DNA of 64,000 nt, taken from NCBI GenBank assembly GCA_964247055.1, contig OZ176053.1, positions 12,586,001-12,650,000 on the forward strand, read 5' to 3'. The translations under genes were made by a program, and so were the position numbers. Positions within the stretch are counted from its first letter, which is position 1, and each line of letters begins with the position of its first letter. The stretch is from Paragordius varius (lineage: Eukaryota > Nematomorpha). The notes below the pieces were generated by a model. It searched no databases and was not told the DNA's origin. It worked only from the letters and a program-made list of their open reading frames with translations. Below are positions 1 through 12,370 of the stretch, in pieces.

Positions 1-320
1 GTACCTTACACGTTTATTCCAGAAAATTAAGCTAATATAATATTTATTATACTAATATTTTAGTTTTATTACTTGCCAACATTATTATAAAGCCAAATTA
101 ATACCACAAATCGGTAGCTTAAAAGACAAATTGATACCAGAAATCGGTACCTTACACGTTTATTTCAGAAAATCAAGGTAATATAATATTTATTATACTA
201 ATATTTTAGTTTTATTACTTAACATTATTAAAAATCCAAATTAATACCACAAATCGGTACCTTACACGTTTATTTCAGAAAATTAAGGTAATATAATATT
301 TATTATACTGATAGTAGTTT
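1..320 (+). repeat. Subterminal tandem repeats of hAT copy A, about 115-145 bp units
   Basis: Three successive units share the core ACACGTTTATT(T/C)CAGAAAAT, then TAATATAATATTTATTATACT, and end with AATACCACAAATCGGTA. They start near positions 1, 146 and 256. The third runs straight into the ATG region of the transposase remnant at 327. The same unit, twice, lies upstream of the minus-strand copy C (15850-16035), so it belongs to the transposon's 5' subterminal region. Subterminal repeats in hAT elements commonly serve as transposase binding sites; that role is inferred here. Confidence 0.8.
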
Positions 321-2191
321 ATAAATATGAGCACAAAAAGAGATTGTAAATTCAACGATGAATTAATGAAAGATTTTCCTTTTATTAAAAAAACGGAGAA
401 TGAATCATTTGTTAAATTTTCTCTATGCGAAAGGGAATTCACCCTAGCACATGGCGGCAAGCATGATAATACAAAGCATATGGAAACACAGAAACATAAA
501 AAATGTTTAGATATGGCGGCATCATCTTACAAAATGAGCGATTTTTTTCGAAAAACCGTTTTTGGAGAGGAAGAAAAGAATTTGGCACTAGCTGAGGACG
601 TGTTATCTTTTCACGCCGTTAATCACAATCATTCCTTTAGATCTATGGACTGTACCTCACAAGTTATTCGCACGTTATTCCATAAAAAATTTACATGTGC
701 CCGTACAAAAGCTGAAGTCATTGTGTGCAATGTCGTTTCGCCACATGCATTTTTTAAAATACAAGATTTGTTGAAAATTAATTTCTTATCCCTATTGTCT
801 GATGCTTCAAATCACCATGAAAAAAAATTATTTCCCATTTTGATAAGATATTTTGGAGTAAAAATTAAAATTTTAGATTTAATTTCCATACCCGCTGAAA
901 ATTCCGAAATAATATTTACTTCAATAATGCATATTCTAGAAAAAAATAATCGCATATTGCACTGACAACACAAATACGAACTTTGGTGGAAAATCAAGGA
1001 GGGGAACAAAAAATATCATAAATTAACAGATAATCTTAATCAAAACATTGTTGGCGTTGGGTGTGCAGCGGATATAATACACAAAGCTTTTCAAACAGCT
1101 GCTGATTTGTTACCCCTAGATGTGGAAAATGTAGTTGTTAAAATATATTCCAATTTTTATATATACACGGTTCGTGTTAATACGCTTAAAAAATTCTGTG
1201 AAAATGCAGAAGTTCAATATCAAAAAATGCTTGAATATTGTAAAACTCGTTGGTTAGCTTTTATGCCAGCTATCGAAAGAATTTTAAAAATGTATGATCC
1301 TTTAAAATCTTTTTTTTATCACAGGACAAATGTCCTACAACTTTAAAAAAGTTTTTTGAAAGTGATTCTTCAAAAATATGATTAGTATTCTAAAATCAAG
1401 CTTTTCTATTTCAAAATGTTACTAAATTTATAGAAGGTAACAAAATTTCGACAATCGAAGTAGCCAATGAAGTTAGTAACCTAAAATTCCAATGTCAAGA
1501 ACGGTTAGAAAATAATTTTATACCATTAACCATCCGCAATATAATAAATAATTTAGAAAAACAAGGCTTAATAAATTGCCAAGATATCCTGTACCATATA
1601 AAAATGATAAATACAAACTGTAAAGATTATTGGAAGACTGGACGACGCAATTCAATGAAGATCATTTTCATTGGATAACATTAAAATCAGAATTTAATTG
1701 GAGCGATGTTCAAAAATCATATGATTATATCTGGTCCCGAAAATTCTCAAAAGTGTTCTTTCAGAAAATGATCTTTTTTCTGAAGTATCATCAGTTACAA
1801 GATATATTAATAATAAAAAACTTAAATTGAGGACAAAAGAAAAATATACAGTAGAAAAGAAATGGTTGGAAATATTCCATCATTTTGAAGCCAACTATAT
1901 TACACACAATAATATTTTGAAAATTGTGGAATTCGCACTATCTTTACCCGGAACCAACGCTGCTACTGAGCGCGTTTTTTCCACAGTAAATCAGGTGTGG
2001 ACATCGGAAAAATCAATTTAAATGTTGAAACTTTAAAGGCCGTTTTATCTAAATATAATTTGACAAATTCTTGTGAAGACTTTTACATTATTTTAAAAAA
2101 TGATGACAATCTGCTAAAACGCATTCGCTCAAACAAAAAATATACCAAAGAATAAAATATTTTCTTTAAAGTTTTTGTGTTAAAAAATAAA

Positions 2192-3013
2192 CAAAATTAC
2201 TTAAAATATTGTATAAGTCTTCATAATTTGTCAAATTATATTTGAACACATAAAATGGCTTTTATTCAACATTTAAATTTGATTCCGTGTCCTTACTTAA
2301 TTTACTGTGGAAACACGCGTTCAATAGCAGTGGTTCAGGTAAAGATAATGCAAATTCTCCAATTTTTAAAATATTATTGTATGTAATATAGTTGGCTTCT
2401 TTAAAAATTATTATCCATTTCTATCCTACGTATTTTTTCCTGTTGTCCATAATATAAGTTTTCATTCAATATATTTATTTAATAATGAGACTTCATAAAA
2501 AGTGTCATTGGCACCGTCTTGTGTTCCAAATAATCGTTTCTGTTTGTTTAAAACATTTTTATATTCTGACCATTCATTGAGCCTTGTTTTTCTGGATGCT
2601 TTATAATATTGCGATTAGGTAATGGTATAAAATTATTTTCCAACCTTTTTTGACTGGGAATTTTGACCTTTGTCCTGAGATAAAAAATAGGATTCTAGGA
2701 GATCACATTTTTATAAATATTTCAATCGCTGGCAAAAGAGCCCAACAGTTCTACAATATCCAAGAATTTTAACATCTATATTTTCCACATCCAGGGGTAA
2801 CAAATCAGTGGCTGTTTGAATAGCGTTGTGTATCTACCAATAATGTTTTGATTAAAATTATTCGCTAAATTGTTAAAAATATTTTTTGTGCCGCTTCTTG
2901 CATCACCCAGCAAACTTTGTGATGATTTCGTCTTATTATTTTTTTCTAGAATATTATAATCACTTTGCACATGTAAATTTATTGAATAAGGTACAACCTG
3001 TAAGGTACAATTT
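2192..3013 (-). mobile_element. Inverted fragment of the same hAT family, inside copy A
   Basis: Read on the minus strand, this segment repeats the 3' part of the hAT coding region, including the block before the stop (compare 2020-2095 with 2192-2285). It extends back to a segment matching the region around 640-700 (CTCACAAGTTATTCG and similar). Internal parts are missing. It lies tail-to-tail with the copy A coding end, forming a large imperfect palindrome, while copy A's own 3' terminus resumes at about 3015-3155. It is a dead fragment, either nested or left by a rearrangement. Confidence 0.7.
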
Positions 3014-3155
3014 TTTTTATATTTATAATGTATTTGTGTTAAAAATAAATAAATATTACAATAAATTCTTTGTATAAAAATTTTTGGTGGTGCCCCCAAT
3101 GACCCCCCTTCTGGGATTTGTCCCGCTTTTTCCTTCAAAAAATCTGGTCACCTTA

Positions 3156-3506
3156 TATATATAGAAGTTTTTTAAGATTATTTATTATATCATCAGTCTC
3201 AATTCACATATAATTTATGTCAAATTTATTTGAAGTCAAAAATTATGCATAGGAGATGAAGGACTTTCTTAGATGCTCAAAATTCTACATAGATATAATA
3301 TTGCAGCAATGTTTTCATGTTATTATATGATATTAATTTGCAAAAATGACAAAATGTTATAAGTTACACAGGGAAACAATATTCAAAGAATGTGTCTGCT
3401 TGGATGGTTGATTGTCATAAATATAGAAAAAAATAAATGTGGTAAAGCGCGTTAGTTAGTAATGATGAAAAAAGATTTAAACAAAAAAACGAATCCTAAA
3501 TCTTTC
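3156..3506. other. Intergenic stretch, no feature seen
   Basis: AT-rich sequence between the hAT right end and the stop codon of the LIM gene. TTTATT at 3181-3186 would be an AATAAA on the minus strand, about 320 nt past the stop, and may be its polyadenylation signal. Nothing else is recognisable. Confidence 0.4.
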
Positions 3507-6500
3507 CTAACATTTCTGACAAAATATTTCATTGTTGCGATAATTGAAGGCTTGATCTTTCAAAGGATCCGAACAATTGGTGCATTTGAAGCAATCGCTG
3601 TGCCAATTGTTATCTTCGTATGTAACGTATTGCGTTCCGGCTATAGCAAAAATACATAAATACATATCGTTGCAATTAAGTTGTGCTTAAAAAATGAACA
3701 AACAACCTGAGATTGGTTTTCCACATTTTTTGCATTTTTTGGCGAAATTTTTATCGAAGCATTCCAAACAATATTTCTTATCCTCGTAGTTGACTATGGT
3801 TTTACCGCCCAGCGATTGTTTACAAGCGTTACAGATGATGCAGTCTTTGTGATAGAATTCGTCTTTTCCCTTAAGCATGGGACCAGTTATTTTCTGTTCA
3901 AACAATAAGATATTGCTTAAAATTATTGAATTTTTTTTTATCTCATTTTACGAAGCAAAGAAAATAAATTAAATGCAAACTTCGTGACAAATGGCACATT
4001 TTTGTGCAACTTTGTTTTCATAACAGTTGGTGCAAATGCATTCATTATTTAGTATGTAACATTTGCCTTGTCCAATCTTCTGACCACATTTGGAACAATT
4101 GAAACAGTCATCGTGATACGAATTGCCTTGAATGTCCACTTTTCGCTGACCTAGTTAATTAATAAAAAATAATTATTGCACACAAAATAATATTTGAATA
4201 AGGTGCTATGTTGAAAGGGGCGAGGTTAAATAAATTATATAAACAAATTCTTAATCTGTTAACTCTGCGCATATTTAACAAAATTTGGGAAATATCAAGT
4301 GTTGTAATTTTTTATATCTGACCTCCAAAATTTGTAGATTATACTCATTTAGTATCATCAATCTATTATATGTAAAAAACTGGAAATTTTGATGTCCGAT
4401 TACCAAAATGACATTTTGCATTTAAAAGAAATATATTAATGTAACATTCACCATGGTGCAAATACACTTTTAATATATCATAAAAATGTTGAATGCCGAT
4501 TGATATACCAAATAAAAACTGTAGATTAAATTTTATTAAAATTCAGATTGAATAATTCAGTATGATTTGATTTTTCAGCTTAAATTTTGAAAAAATCCCA
4601 TTTTGAAATATCTTTAACTGTTTTGTTATAATTTTAAACACGCATTAACAATATACTGCTAATTGAGTAACATTATAGAGTTTATCGTAACATTTTCCAT
4701 TATTTCATTCAAATTAGTATCTTTTTGGTGAAACAAATGTTCAGTATTTTATAGAATTTTATATTTATCTTAATCTTTTTGTATCATTCAAATATAAATG
4801 CACACAAGCCCGACTTAATGATGTTGCTGGAGTGTCCGAAGAGGTGACCGCGGCAACTCAAAAAGTCATTGCTTGAAAATTTTACACGAATCTTGTAAAT
4901 GCAATAATTATTTTAACTATGATGTATATGTTTTGCAGCATTTTCATTAAAATTCAAAATCAGTCATTGGGTAGGAAACACAAAACAATGATAGCTATGA
5001 TCAGTGTTTTAAAGCCTAAGGAAACGCTAGCATCTTTAGTATTATTTAAGATGCTAAATTATTTTATAAATTCTGGTGGGATATGGGTAGGTGACCAGAC
5101 GCCCCGCTTTTGGCGAGACACTCCCGATTTACGATTTTTTCCGCGTCCCGCTACTTTTTAAAAAATTCCTGATTTTTAGAATTCAAATTTTTATATTAAA
5201 CTCTTTGTGTTGCGCTTTTTTAGTGTTCGTTTATTCATTTGCTAACTAAACTGTCAAATTAAGTCTGCTACTTACGCTTCCTATAGAAAATTATATTAAG
5301 TAATTTATTTATACTAATATAATTTATTTTATATTATTAACAAAATGAGTACGAAAAAACTCACCGATGATTAAAGTATGATTATTAAAAAATATAAAAA
5401 AGACTACATAATTATATGTCAAATTGCGAATTCAGTATTTTGCACGACGAAGGAATGATAATAAAGCATCTGGAGACATAACATAAAAGATGTTTAAATA
5501 TTGTTGCATCATCTTCCAAAAGGACAGATTTTCTCCAAAAAAAACTATTGGGATGAAAATTTAATCAGAAGAAGGACTTATCTCATTTAACGCTGTTAAT
5601 CACAATCATTCCTTCAGATCTATGGCTACATCACAAGTTTATCAGAAAGCTATTTAATAAGAAATTATCCTGCACAACAAAGGCCGAGGCAATAGTATGA
5701 AATGTGCTTTTCACATATACATTTTCAGAAATAAAAAGTAATTTACAAAAAATTAATTTATATATCCATATATTCGACGCATCTAATCATAAAGAAATAA
5801 AATTATTTCCAACTATCATAAACTATGATTTAGATAATGGAGAAATTAAAATTTAATTTTTTTTTAGCCGGTGAAAATTTTAAAATATTTTTTAGTTCTA
5901 TCATTGATATTTTATAAAAAAAAATTAAAAACAAAAAATTATAGCATACTGTGCTGACAACACAAATACTAATTTTGGAGGAAAAGCGAGAAGAAGCATA
6001 GAATAATATTTTTTATAAATTATTAAAAAATAAGAAAAATATTATGATATTGTTTTTTGTTAGAAAATTTTTGATAGTAACCCCCCTTCCCTCTTCCGTT
6101 CTAAGTTGCCCCGCTATGTAGTTTTCTTATATATATATATATATACATTTGTTATGGGCCATCTAATTAATAGAAAAAATAATCAGTATGATTCATACAA
6201 TTTTTTATACATACGATCATATTGATAACAAAAAAAATGAAAAAAAAAACAAACTGGTATTTTTCTAACTCATCAATCGTCAAAGATATTACCAATATTT
6301 GTGAGTTGATAAACAACTGTATTTTTAAACATTTTCTCAATCTGGCACGGCTATCTGAAAAAATAGAGAGTCTTTATTTAAAAAATATGCCGATATTGGA
6401 CTACAATGATTTTGATAAACAATTTTCATCTATTAACTTGAACATATTGCCATTTTTTATCTTGTCCAACCACTTTTTAGGTGTTACAAAAGAGTGAAGA

Positions 6501-9500
6501 ATAATTAATTTATGTTAAATGTAATATCCATCTAATATTATTAGTAAAGAAAATAAACTTTATTAATAAGATTAATGCCCACATATTTGAAAAAGTACTA
6601 CACTCCTCAATTTTTTTGGGTCTAGATATTAATATGGATCAAATTATTCATTTATGAATGCTATTTAAACTAAACAGAGATTAACTAATAAACATATAGA
6701 ATCTTGTTTGAGAATTACTGTGACTTCATTAGAACCAAATATAAATAAACTTTCTGAACTTTTGCACAGCCGGGCATTTTGAACTTTTTTAATAAAATGG
6801 ATATTTATAAGTTAATTGTGATATATGTTAGAAATAAGCCGATAATATGTGGATGAAATTAAAATAGATTTCCGTACATTCTCTGATGCCAACATTTTAA
6901 GGTTGAGGTACTTTTATTTATACTTTATTTATGGTTCTAAACTGCATTGATATTTTTAATTTCCTATTCAGGATCATCATCTTTATTTATTTTTCCCTGT
7001 AATTTAAAATTTGTGCGCATTTTTGATGAAATTTTAAATTCACATTATTTAAACGCAAATCGTTAATTTATATAATGTAAATTTTTATATTGAAAATATA
7101 ATTAATTAATATTTTGAAGTGCTTTATGCTGTTTAAATAATAGGTAGTAAGAGTAGGTCTTTTGATTAAATTATTTTTATATTTTGATACAATCTTGGAA
7201 TTCAATTAAAAAATAGTGTGCAATCTGTAAAGCAGGTATATATATATAATTAAAGTGTTGATTGAGTCTTTCGATAGCAATAATTTTGGGGGACCGCGAA
7301 ACTTACAAAAAAAGCTCGCGACAAAAAAGGGTGGATACCGATATATTGACATTTGCGCAGTATACCATCCATAAAAATATTAAAAAAATTTAAACCATAA
7401 GTTACATATTTTTGGAATATATTCTCTAGGGTTGACCAAAAAAAGGTTTCTCTCCATTTGCCCTTAATGGAGAGTCGCCGATCGCCACCATTTAATACCA
7501 CAATAAAAATATATAGGTGATTTAAAATCAACTATAAATTGCATAGTATTAAAAACCTATAATGGAAATAATTAAAATATATATTTATAATATTAAAGTT
7601 ATATATCATTGATTTATGTTATTACGCGATTGTTTAAAAATTTAATGTTTTTTAATTTGTCTTTTGAGGAAAAAACAGATTCGATGATTGGTTTTCATAG
7701 TCCTAAAATTATGTTTTTTTAGAAGTTTTGTTTTTTGCGGAAAAGACAGATTTGATGATTGGTTTTCATAGTCCAAAAAATTTTGGAAGTCAAGCGCCAT
7801 ATAAGAGTATAAATAAAAAACTGATTCGAAAAAATCTGTTATTTTTTTCTATACAATTTTTATTTACATGGCTTGCAAATTAGATAGTAAAAAGTGTCTA
7901 AAATGCGAAACGGTCTTTTGTAAAAAAATTTAATAAAACTACGTAAAATTTTTATCTGGTTTTAACATATTAAAATTGAACTAAAGCATCGGTTTCATTT
8001 AAAAACGTTTAATGGTCTCTGAGACGGGAAAATAAAATATAAGCTTTTTCAAATAAGTTTAGAGCTGAATTCTGATATAATTTACTAAGATATATTTAAA
8101 AACTATTTTTTTGCCTTGTTATTTGATTACACTAGTCAAAAAATTTAGACAATTTTAAGCACCACCACTCAAACTTTTTGAATTATGACTAATTTCAGTG
8201 TTTTAAAACCGAATTTAAAAATTTTTTGATCCCGCCAATCAGAATTTTGAAATTTTATAGGTTTTTCAATTTTTCAAAAACTAGAGAAAATCGAGAGAAA
8301 ATTAAATATAACTTTATAATAAAATGTTATCATATTATAATCTTAATATCATTTAATAAAGCGTTTTAAACTCTATCTTTTGAATATAAATATGTCATTT
8401 AAATATCAGAGAGAAAAAAATAGTACGGACTTAAACGTCAAAATTTAGTCTTTTTTTTCAAGTGAATTTTTAACACATATAAAATTTTTTTTAAAAAATA
8501 CTAAAAAAGGCATTCTATGGTTTAAACCTTCGGCTTTCAGATAGACTATATTTTTTTGTTAGTTTTCGTTCTTTCGAGTACTTATTAGACATTTTCTCTT
8601 AAGTTGGTTCTTATAAAAAATCCTTTATTTATACCTAGTGGATATACTCTTAAATTATTGGTTGTTTTGTATTTTGAATATCAGATGGATGTTGTGTAGT
8701 CATTTTTAGTAGAATTTACTGTTATGGGATTGGACCATTTGTATTTACCTAATTTATATTCAATTTAATTGTAGAATTTATCTAACTTTATTCTGTAAAT
8801 TGGTTAATTTGACATGTCAATTTGCCTGGATTTTGCTTGCAAGTCTCTCTTATCGGGCTTTACGATTACTTATTGTTATCTTTGCCACATCTGGCATAAT
8901 TATAGGATCGCTTGGGAGATATGCAGAGCTTGTGCAGCCGCCCGGATCTATCACACTATACATAAGCCCCTTTTAGATTTTTAATACTTTGGCTCTTAGC
9001 TTGTTTAGTATCTTATTTATTGCCTAGAATTTGTTATCCATGCATGGAATATTACTTGTATCGACTTGCTCGTTTGAATATTTAAACATATGTGCACGAG
9101 GAATGATTGTTATTTTTGAATTAAATACAAATTTAAAAATTAAATTTTGGAAAAATCCTATTGGTGGCCTCAATTTTCTTTTTTGTTTTGGACTTTCCAT
9201 GCCATTAGGTATTAGAAAATGCAAAAATAATGGGGTGGTGCAAAACCTTGTTGAGCAGTGTTATACAAAATGTTTTTTTCTCCATCTCAGGTATCAAACG
9301 GGTAAATCACATGTTTTTAATACAAAATGTTTCGCTAGTGTGCTAAAAATTAGGTGTTTACAAACGATGTTGTAATTAAATTAGATAACATAAACACCTG
9401 CATACGAATTTTTATGTATTTTTATTTCCAAAAATCTTTTTGCATTTAAGACGCTTAACCTAATTAATGTTTAAACTTACTGGAATACATCTTTTAGATA

Positions 9501-10516
9501 AAATATTTTACTATTCTATAAAATACAAGATTTTAGCCATTGTGAGTAATGAATAAATTTATATAATAGAAATTATGAAATGACTGCTTATTCATATTTT
9601 TTGAGTTATTCCTATATGTAACGCTTGAACCCCATTATTTCGGAATCTAAATGTTCATCATCGTCTCTCTCTCTAAAAAATAAACCCAAAGCGAATCTTT
9701 AACTGACAAACATGCCCCGCCAATGGTTTCTTAGAAAAAACATGTGATCATGAATATTATGACTATGGATGTAACGCATTTCACCAAATAAAATTATCAT
9801 ATATTTAAACGTTTCATTATAAATTCAATATATTCGTAAACTTTATCCATTATCATTATAAAATTGTTTTACCAAATAAATTGTAATTAAAGTAGGAGAG
9901 ATTTTATATTTATGGTCCTAATAAATTTCAATGATTATTTAGTTTGATTTTGAAATTTAAATATTTCAAACCGTTTTGACCGAAAATAAAAAAACTATAA
10001 AATATGAACAAAAAGCAGGTGCTAAATTACAGTTCATTTATATAATTGTGCAGATATTTTATCGATTTATCCTATTTTATCGCAATGCAATATCTTTTCA
10101 GATAATATAAAGATTCTCAAATTTTAATCTCTACTAAAAGTACTTAAAAACCAAAAACATGGGCTAATTAAATTCATACTAGCTTCAGGCAGGATTTCTA
10201 AATAGGTCTATTAAAAACGCTTTAAGTGGATCTACAATATATTGCTTCTGTAAGCCTCTAAAACTAATTCCATAAATTTTCTTCTAAAATAAGACAAATA
10301 GTAGTTGACTATCGTGTCAACATAAAACTAGGAATTTGTTTGGTCAAAAATCAAAGACCGCATATTTATACCTGCTTTAAAGGGTTGATGGCATTTGAAA
10401 CAAGTCCCGCCTTCTTCGCACGTCGATTTATTAGCGCATTCATGACAATAAACCTTGCCCTCTTTGTTAATCACATCACTGTTCCCAATTTCTTTGGTGC
10501 ACAGATAGCAATTGGG
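3507..10516 (-). CDS. FHL-like LIM-domain protein (half LIM + three LIM), 5' end not found
   Basis: Four minus-strand exons join in one frame: 10372-10516, 3981-4150, 3707-3893 and 3507-3640 (stop TAG 3507-3509). Exon phases agree at every junction. The first encodes a half LIM (PNCYLCTKEIG...YCHECANK) and the start of the next domain (CFKCHQPFKAG). Full LIM zinc patterns follow: YHDDCFNCSKC...CTNCYENK, CAICHEKI...YHKDCIICNAC...CLECF, and CKKCGKPI...WHSDCFKCTNC...FCQKC-stop. A leading half LIM is the hallmark of four-and-a-half-LIM (FHL) proteins, which scaffold actin- and signalling-associated complexes. Here three full domains follow, one fewer than usual. The protein ends directly on the last zinc cysteine. 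Introns are 87, 66 and 6221 bp; the long one contains a dead hAT. An upstream start exon is still needed. Confidence 0.85.
4151..5089 (-). other. First part of the long LIM-gene intron
   Basis: Intronic AT-rich sequence. The only notable object is a short GC-richer island at 4809-4876, described separately. No other coding signal or repeat was found. Confidence 0.5.
4809..4876 (+). pseudogene. Short exon-like island (RLNDVAGVSEEV...)
   Basis: After an AG at 4807-4808 the plus strand reads 21 codons, RLNDVAGVSEEV then TAATQKVIA, to a TGA at 4874-4876. Base composition is clearly richer in GC than the surrounding intron. It resembles a helical fragment of a cytoskeletal protein, but no flanking plus-strand exons were found. 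It may be a captured exon fragment or chance. Confidence 0.25.
5090..6125 (+). mobile_element. hAT DNA transposon, internally deleted copy D
   Basis: The left end at 5091-5106 (TAGGTGACCAGACGCC) matches the reverse complement of copy C's end at 17231-17246. A degenerate start of the same coding region follows at 5345 (ATGAGTACGAAAAAACTC). The shared block TTAATCACAATCATTCC lies at 5594-5610. The sequence then jumps to a 3'-end-like segment (6060-6115, AACCCCCCTTCCC). Most of the transposase is missing and the rest has many frame breaks. It sits in the 6.2 kb intron of the LIM gene. Confidence 0.75.
6237..6497 (+). CDS. Small ORF, weakly like the actin regulator BRK1
   Basis: From the ATG at 6237 an 86-codon ORF runs to TGA. 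Its first 45 residues (KKKTNWYFSNSSIVKDIT... ending LARLSEKIESL) loosely follow the BRICK1 pattern W-x-N-x5-I-x2-IT...RLA-x-LNEK-x3-LE, from memory. BRK1 is the smallest WAVE-complex subunit, about 75 residues. The rest of the ORF does not fit and the ORF lies inside an intron of the minus-strand LIM gene, so it may be a decayed retrocopy or chance. Low certainty. Confidence 0.2.
   Translation: MKKKTNWYFSNSSIVKDITNICELINNCIFKHFLNLARLSEKIESLYLKNMPILDYNDFDKQFSSINLNILPFFILSNHFLGVTKE
6498..10371 (-). other. Remainder of the long LIM-gene intron
   Basis: AT-rich intron. It contains a two-unit direct repeat at 7655-7790 and a slightly GC-richer unassigned patch near 8820-8980. Several open frames here (for example 7250-7531 minus and 9031-9375 plus) show no family motif and are not annotated as genes. 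Confidence 0.5.
7655..7790 (+). repeat. Two-copy direct repeat, about 75 bp spacing
   Basis: The block GATGATTGGTTTTCATAGTCC occurs at about 7683-7703 and again at about 7754-7774. Each is preceded by a similar TTTTG(A/C)GGAAAA and CAGATT(C/T). A short local duplication, function unknown. Confidence 0.6.
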
Positions 10517-11536
10517 CTAAATATCATGAATAAATTTCTTAAAAATAAATTCCAACATGTTTTTTGGATTTATATGTATTTTTAATAAAAAAACCAATAT
10601 TCAATTTATTTTTTTAATTTCGAAAAAATGGACAGTTATAGATAAAAAATGGTATCCATAACTTTTGTTTAAATTAGTAAATTTTGTTTAAACGTGCCAT
10701 CCATGCAACATGGAAAATTAACTTCAGCTGTTACTTATCAAATTTTACACGATTTACTTCTTAATCAACAGGAAAGAAAGGAAAGTTAAAAATTAAATAC
10801 TTTTTAACAAACTTACCATTTATGTGAATTTTGCTGTAATATTTTCTGGAATTTATTTGGACCAATTTTTTTGCGAGAAAATTAATGAGTTAAGAATCCA
10901 AGATTTGCAAAAAATAAAATAACTCACAAAAAATAATAAAGATTCAACCAGATAATTTTTTTCATATTACAATAATTCTCTTTTTTTATATCCAACCACG
11001 CATTATTTTATAGATAATTAAAAAAAATATTGCATATAATAATGAAATAAAATAATGGGAAATGTTAGAAAATAAAATAATAAATAATTTACAAAGCGTT
11101 AATATATAAATTTTTTTGAAAACAAATATACTCGATCATTAAGAAAAAATTTTGGCCCATATAGTGTTACATTAGTAATAATTACTTAATTAATTTTTTA
11201 AGAGTTAAATTTCAATTTTAATTAATCAAATATTTTTATTGAAGAGATCTGATCTAGGATTTAAAAAATTATATGTATGTATATATTTAATTTTAACTTA
11301 TAAGCTTGATCAAAAAAATTTGCAAAACAGATTACGAGCCAACATATGGATATTGTTTATTTTCACCAAATCAAACGCACACAAAAGTAGCTAGATTATA
11401 ATCATAACTGTAATTAAAATCAATAAAATTATTAAAAATTGTGTATGAGAAGCAAAAAACATTTTCCATAATTTTTTTTATATAAAAAAGGTTTAGTTTT
11501 GAGGAATTTTTCGGTTTTTCCCCAAAACAGTTGGAC

Positions 11537-11626
11537 TTTTAAGCGCTGAGAAAAGGTTTCCTTTGTATTAACATTTGTATTGGTCTTATTGTTATAATTG
11601 CTCCATTGGTCATAATCAGGTGAATA
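11537..11626 (-). CDS. Candidate upstream coding exon of the LIM gene
   Basis: On the minus strand, acceptor TTTCATTGCAG precedes a 30-codon open stretch (YSPDYDQWSNYNNKTN through TKETFSQRLK). It ends at a GT (GTCCAA, a weak donor). Both ends are phase 0, compatible with splicing to the half-LIM exon that begins PNCYLC at 10516. It is hydrophilic and Asn-rich, as expected for a linker before LIM domains. No homology is recognised; the support is phase and acceptor quality only. Confidence 0.3.
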
Positions 11627-12129
11627 CTGCAATGAAATATAAGTGTTAATCTAAATTAGCCAAATAGCCCCTACTAGTATTATTAACATTATAAATGACA
11701 AACAATAAATATTTCCCAGTTTAACATTCTTTAATTTTATTAAACTTGTGAGATTTAATTCAAACTTTACTGGCAAAGCTGGAGAAAAAACAAATCCTAG
11801 TAAAATTTTAACCTTTAAATCTTAAAATTTGTTTCGAGCTTACGAAGAACCGGAAATATTTTTTCAAACTTGTCAATAGGTCTCCGGAGAAAATTTCGCA
11901 TTATGCTTCATAAAATTCCTGATATAAGAAGTGACTGCCCTAAAAGTAATTCATATGCGGGACTTATATCTTGATGTTTTTAAAAACGAATAATTTCGAA
12001 AGTAAAAATATTTAGATAGTGTGTCGGCTGTTAAGTTTTGAGTAAAGTTAGTAAATTAAAGTAAATGATGGGCCGGAAATAGAAAATGATCAAAAACCCA
12101 GGTAACAGTCAAAAATAAATATTTTGATA

Positions 12130-12370
12130 GATAAATGTATCGGGATTCTCATGCTGATTTTGGTTTTGGCCCTTACGAGTGACATAATAAAATATTACAT
12201 TTAATAAAAATTTTAAATATGTACTAAATTTTGACATCAAAAAAAAATATTTTTTAATGTATATTTTTTAGAAAAATTTAATTTTTAGCATAATTTTATT
12301 GAAGCATCCTTCATAATATTTTTAAACATGTTAAAAACGGTATAAACATGTTTTAAGAAATTATAAATAC
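12130..12370 (+). repeat. R1 interspersed repeat, fragment
   Basis: The segment TTTTGGCCCTTACGAGTGA at about 12164-12182 and the following ATTTTTAGCATAATTTTATTG match the start of the R1 copy at 20212-21310 (same order and spacing, diverged). It is non-coding. Confidence 0.55.

Larger units (their letters stand above)
1..3155 (+). mobile_element. hAT DNA transposon, decayed copy A
   Basis: This is a class II hAT transposon on the plus strand whose left end lies outside the window. The open stretch at 327-965 begins MSTKRDCKFNDEL and holds a BED-like finger remnant (CEREFTLAHGG, then a TKHMETQKHKKC segment). The 1827-2021 stretch carries the hAT C-terminal dimerisation motif (LSLPGTNAATERVFS). 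Stops and frame changes separate these pieces (for example the stop at 963), so the transposase is dead. The right end at 3143-3155 reads TCTGGTCACCTTA, matching the ends of copy C. Between the coding end (about 2155) and this terminus lies an inverted fragment of the same family (2192-3013). It lies downstream of the LIM gene. Confidence 0.85.

Noticed and set aside
7250-7531. 93-codon minus-strand ORF
   Set aside because: No recognisable family and no splice context; likely chance.
9031-9375. 115-codon ORF in the LIM intron
   Set aside because: No domain pattern and base use like the surrounding intron; overlaps an opposite-strand ORF.
10340-10585. Plus-strand 81-codon ORF
   Set aside because: It is the shadow of the half-LIM exon on the minus strand, which has the zinc-ligand pattern.
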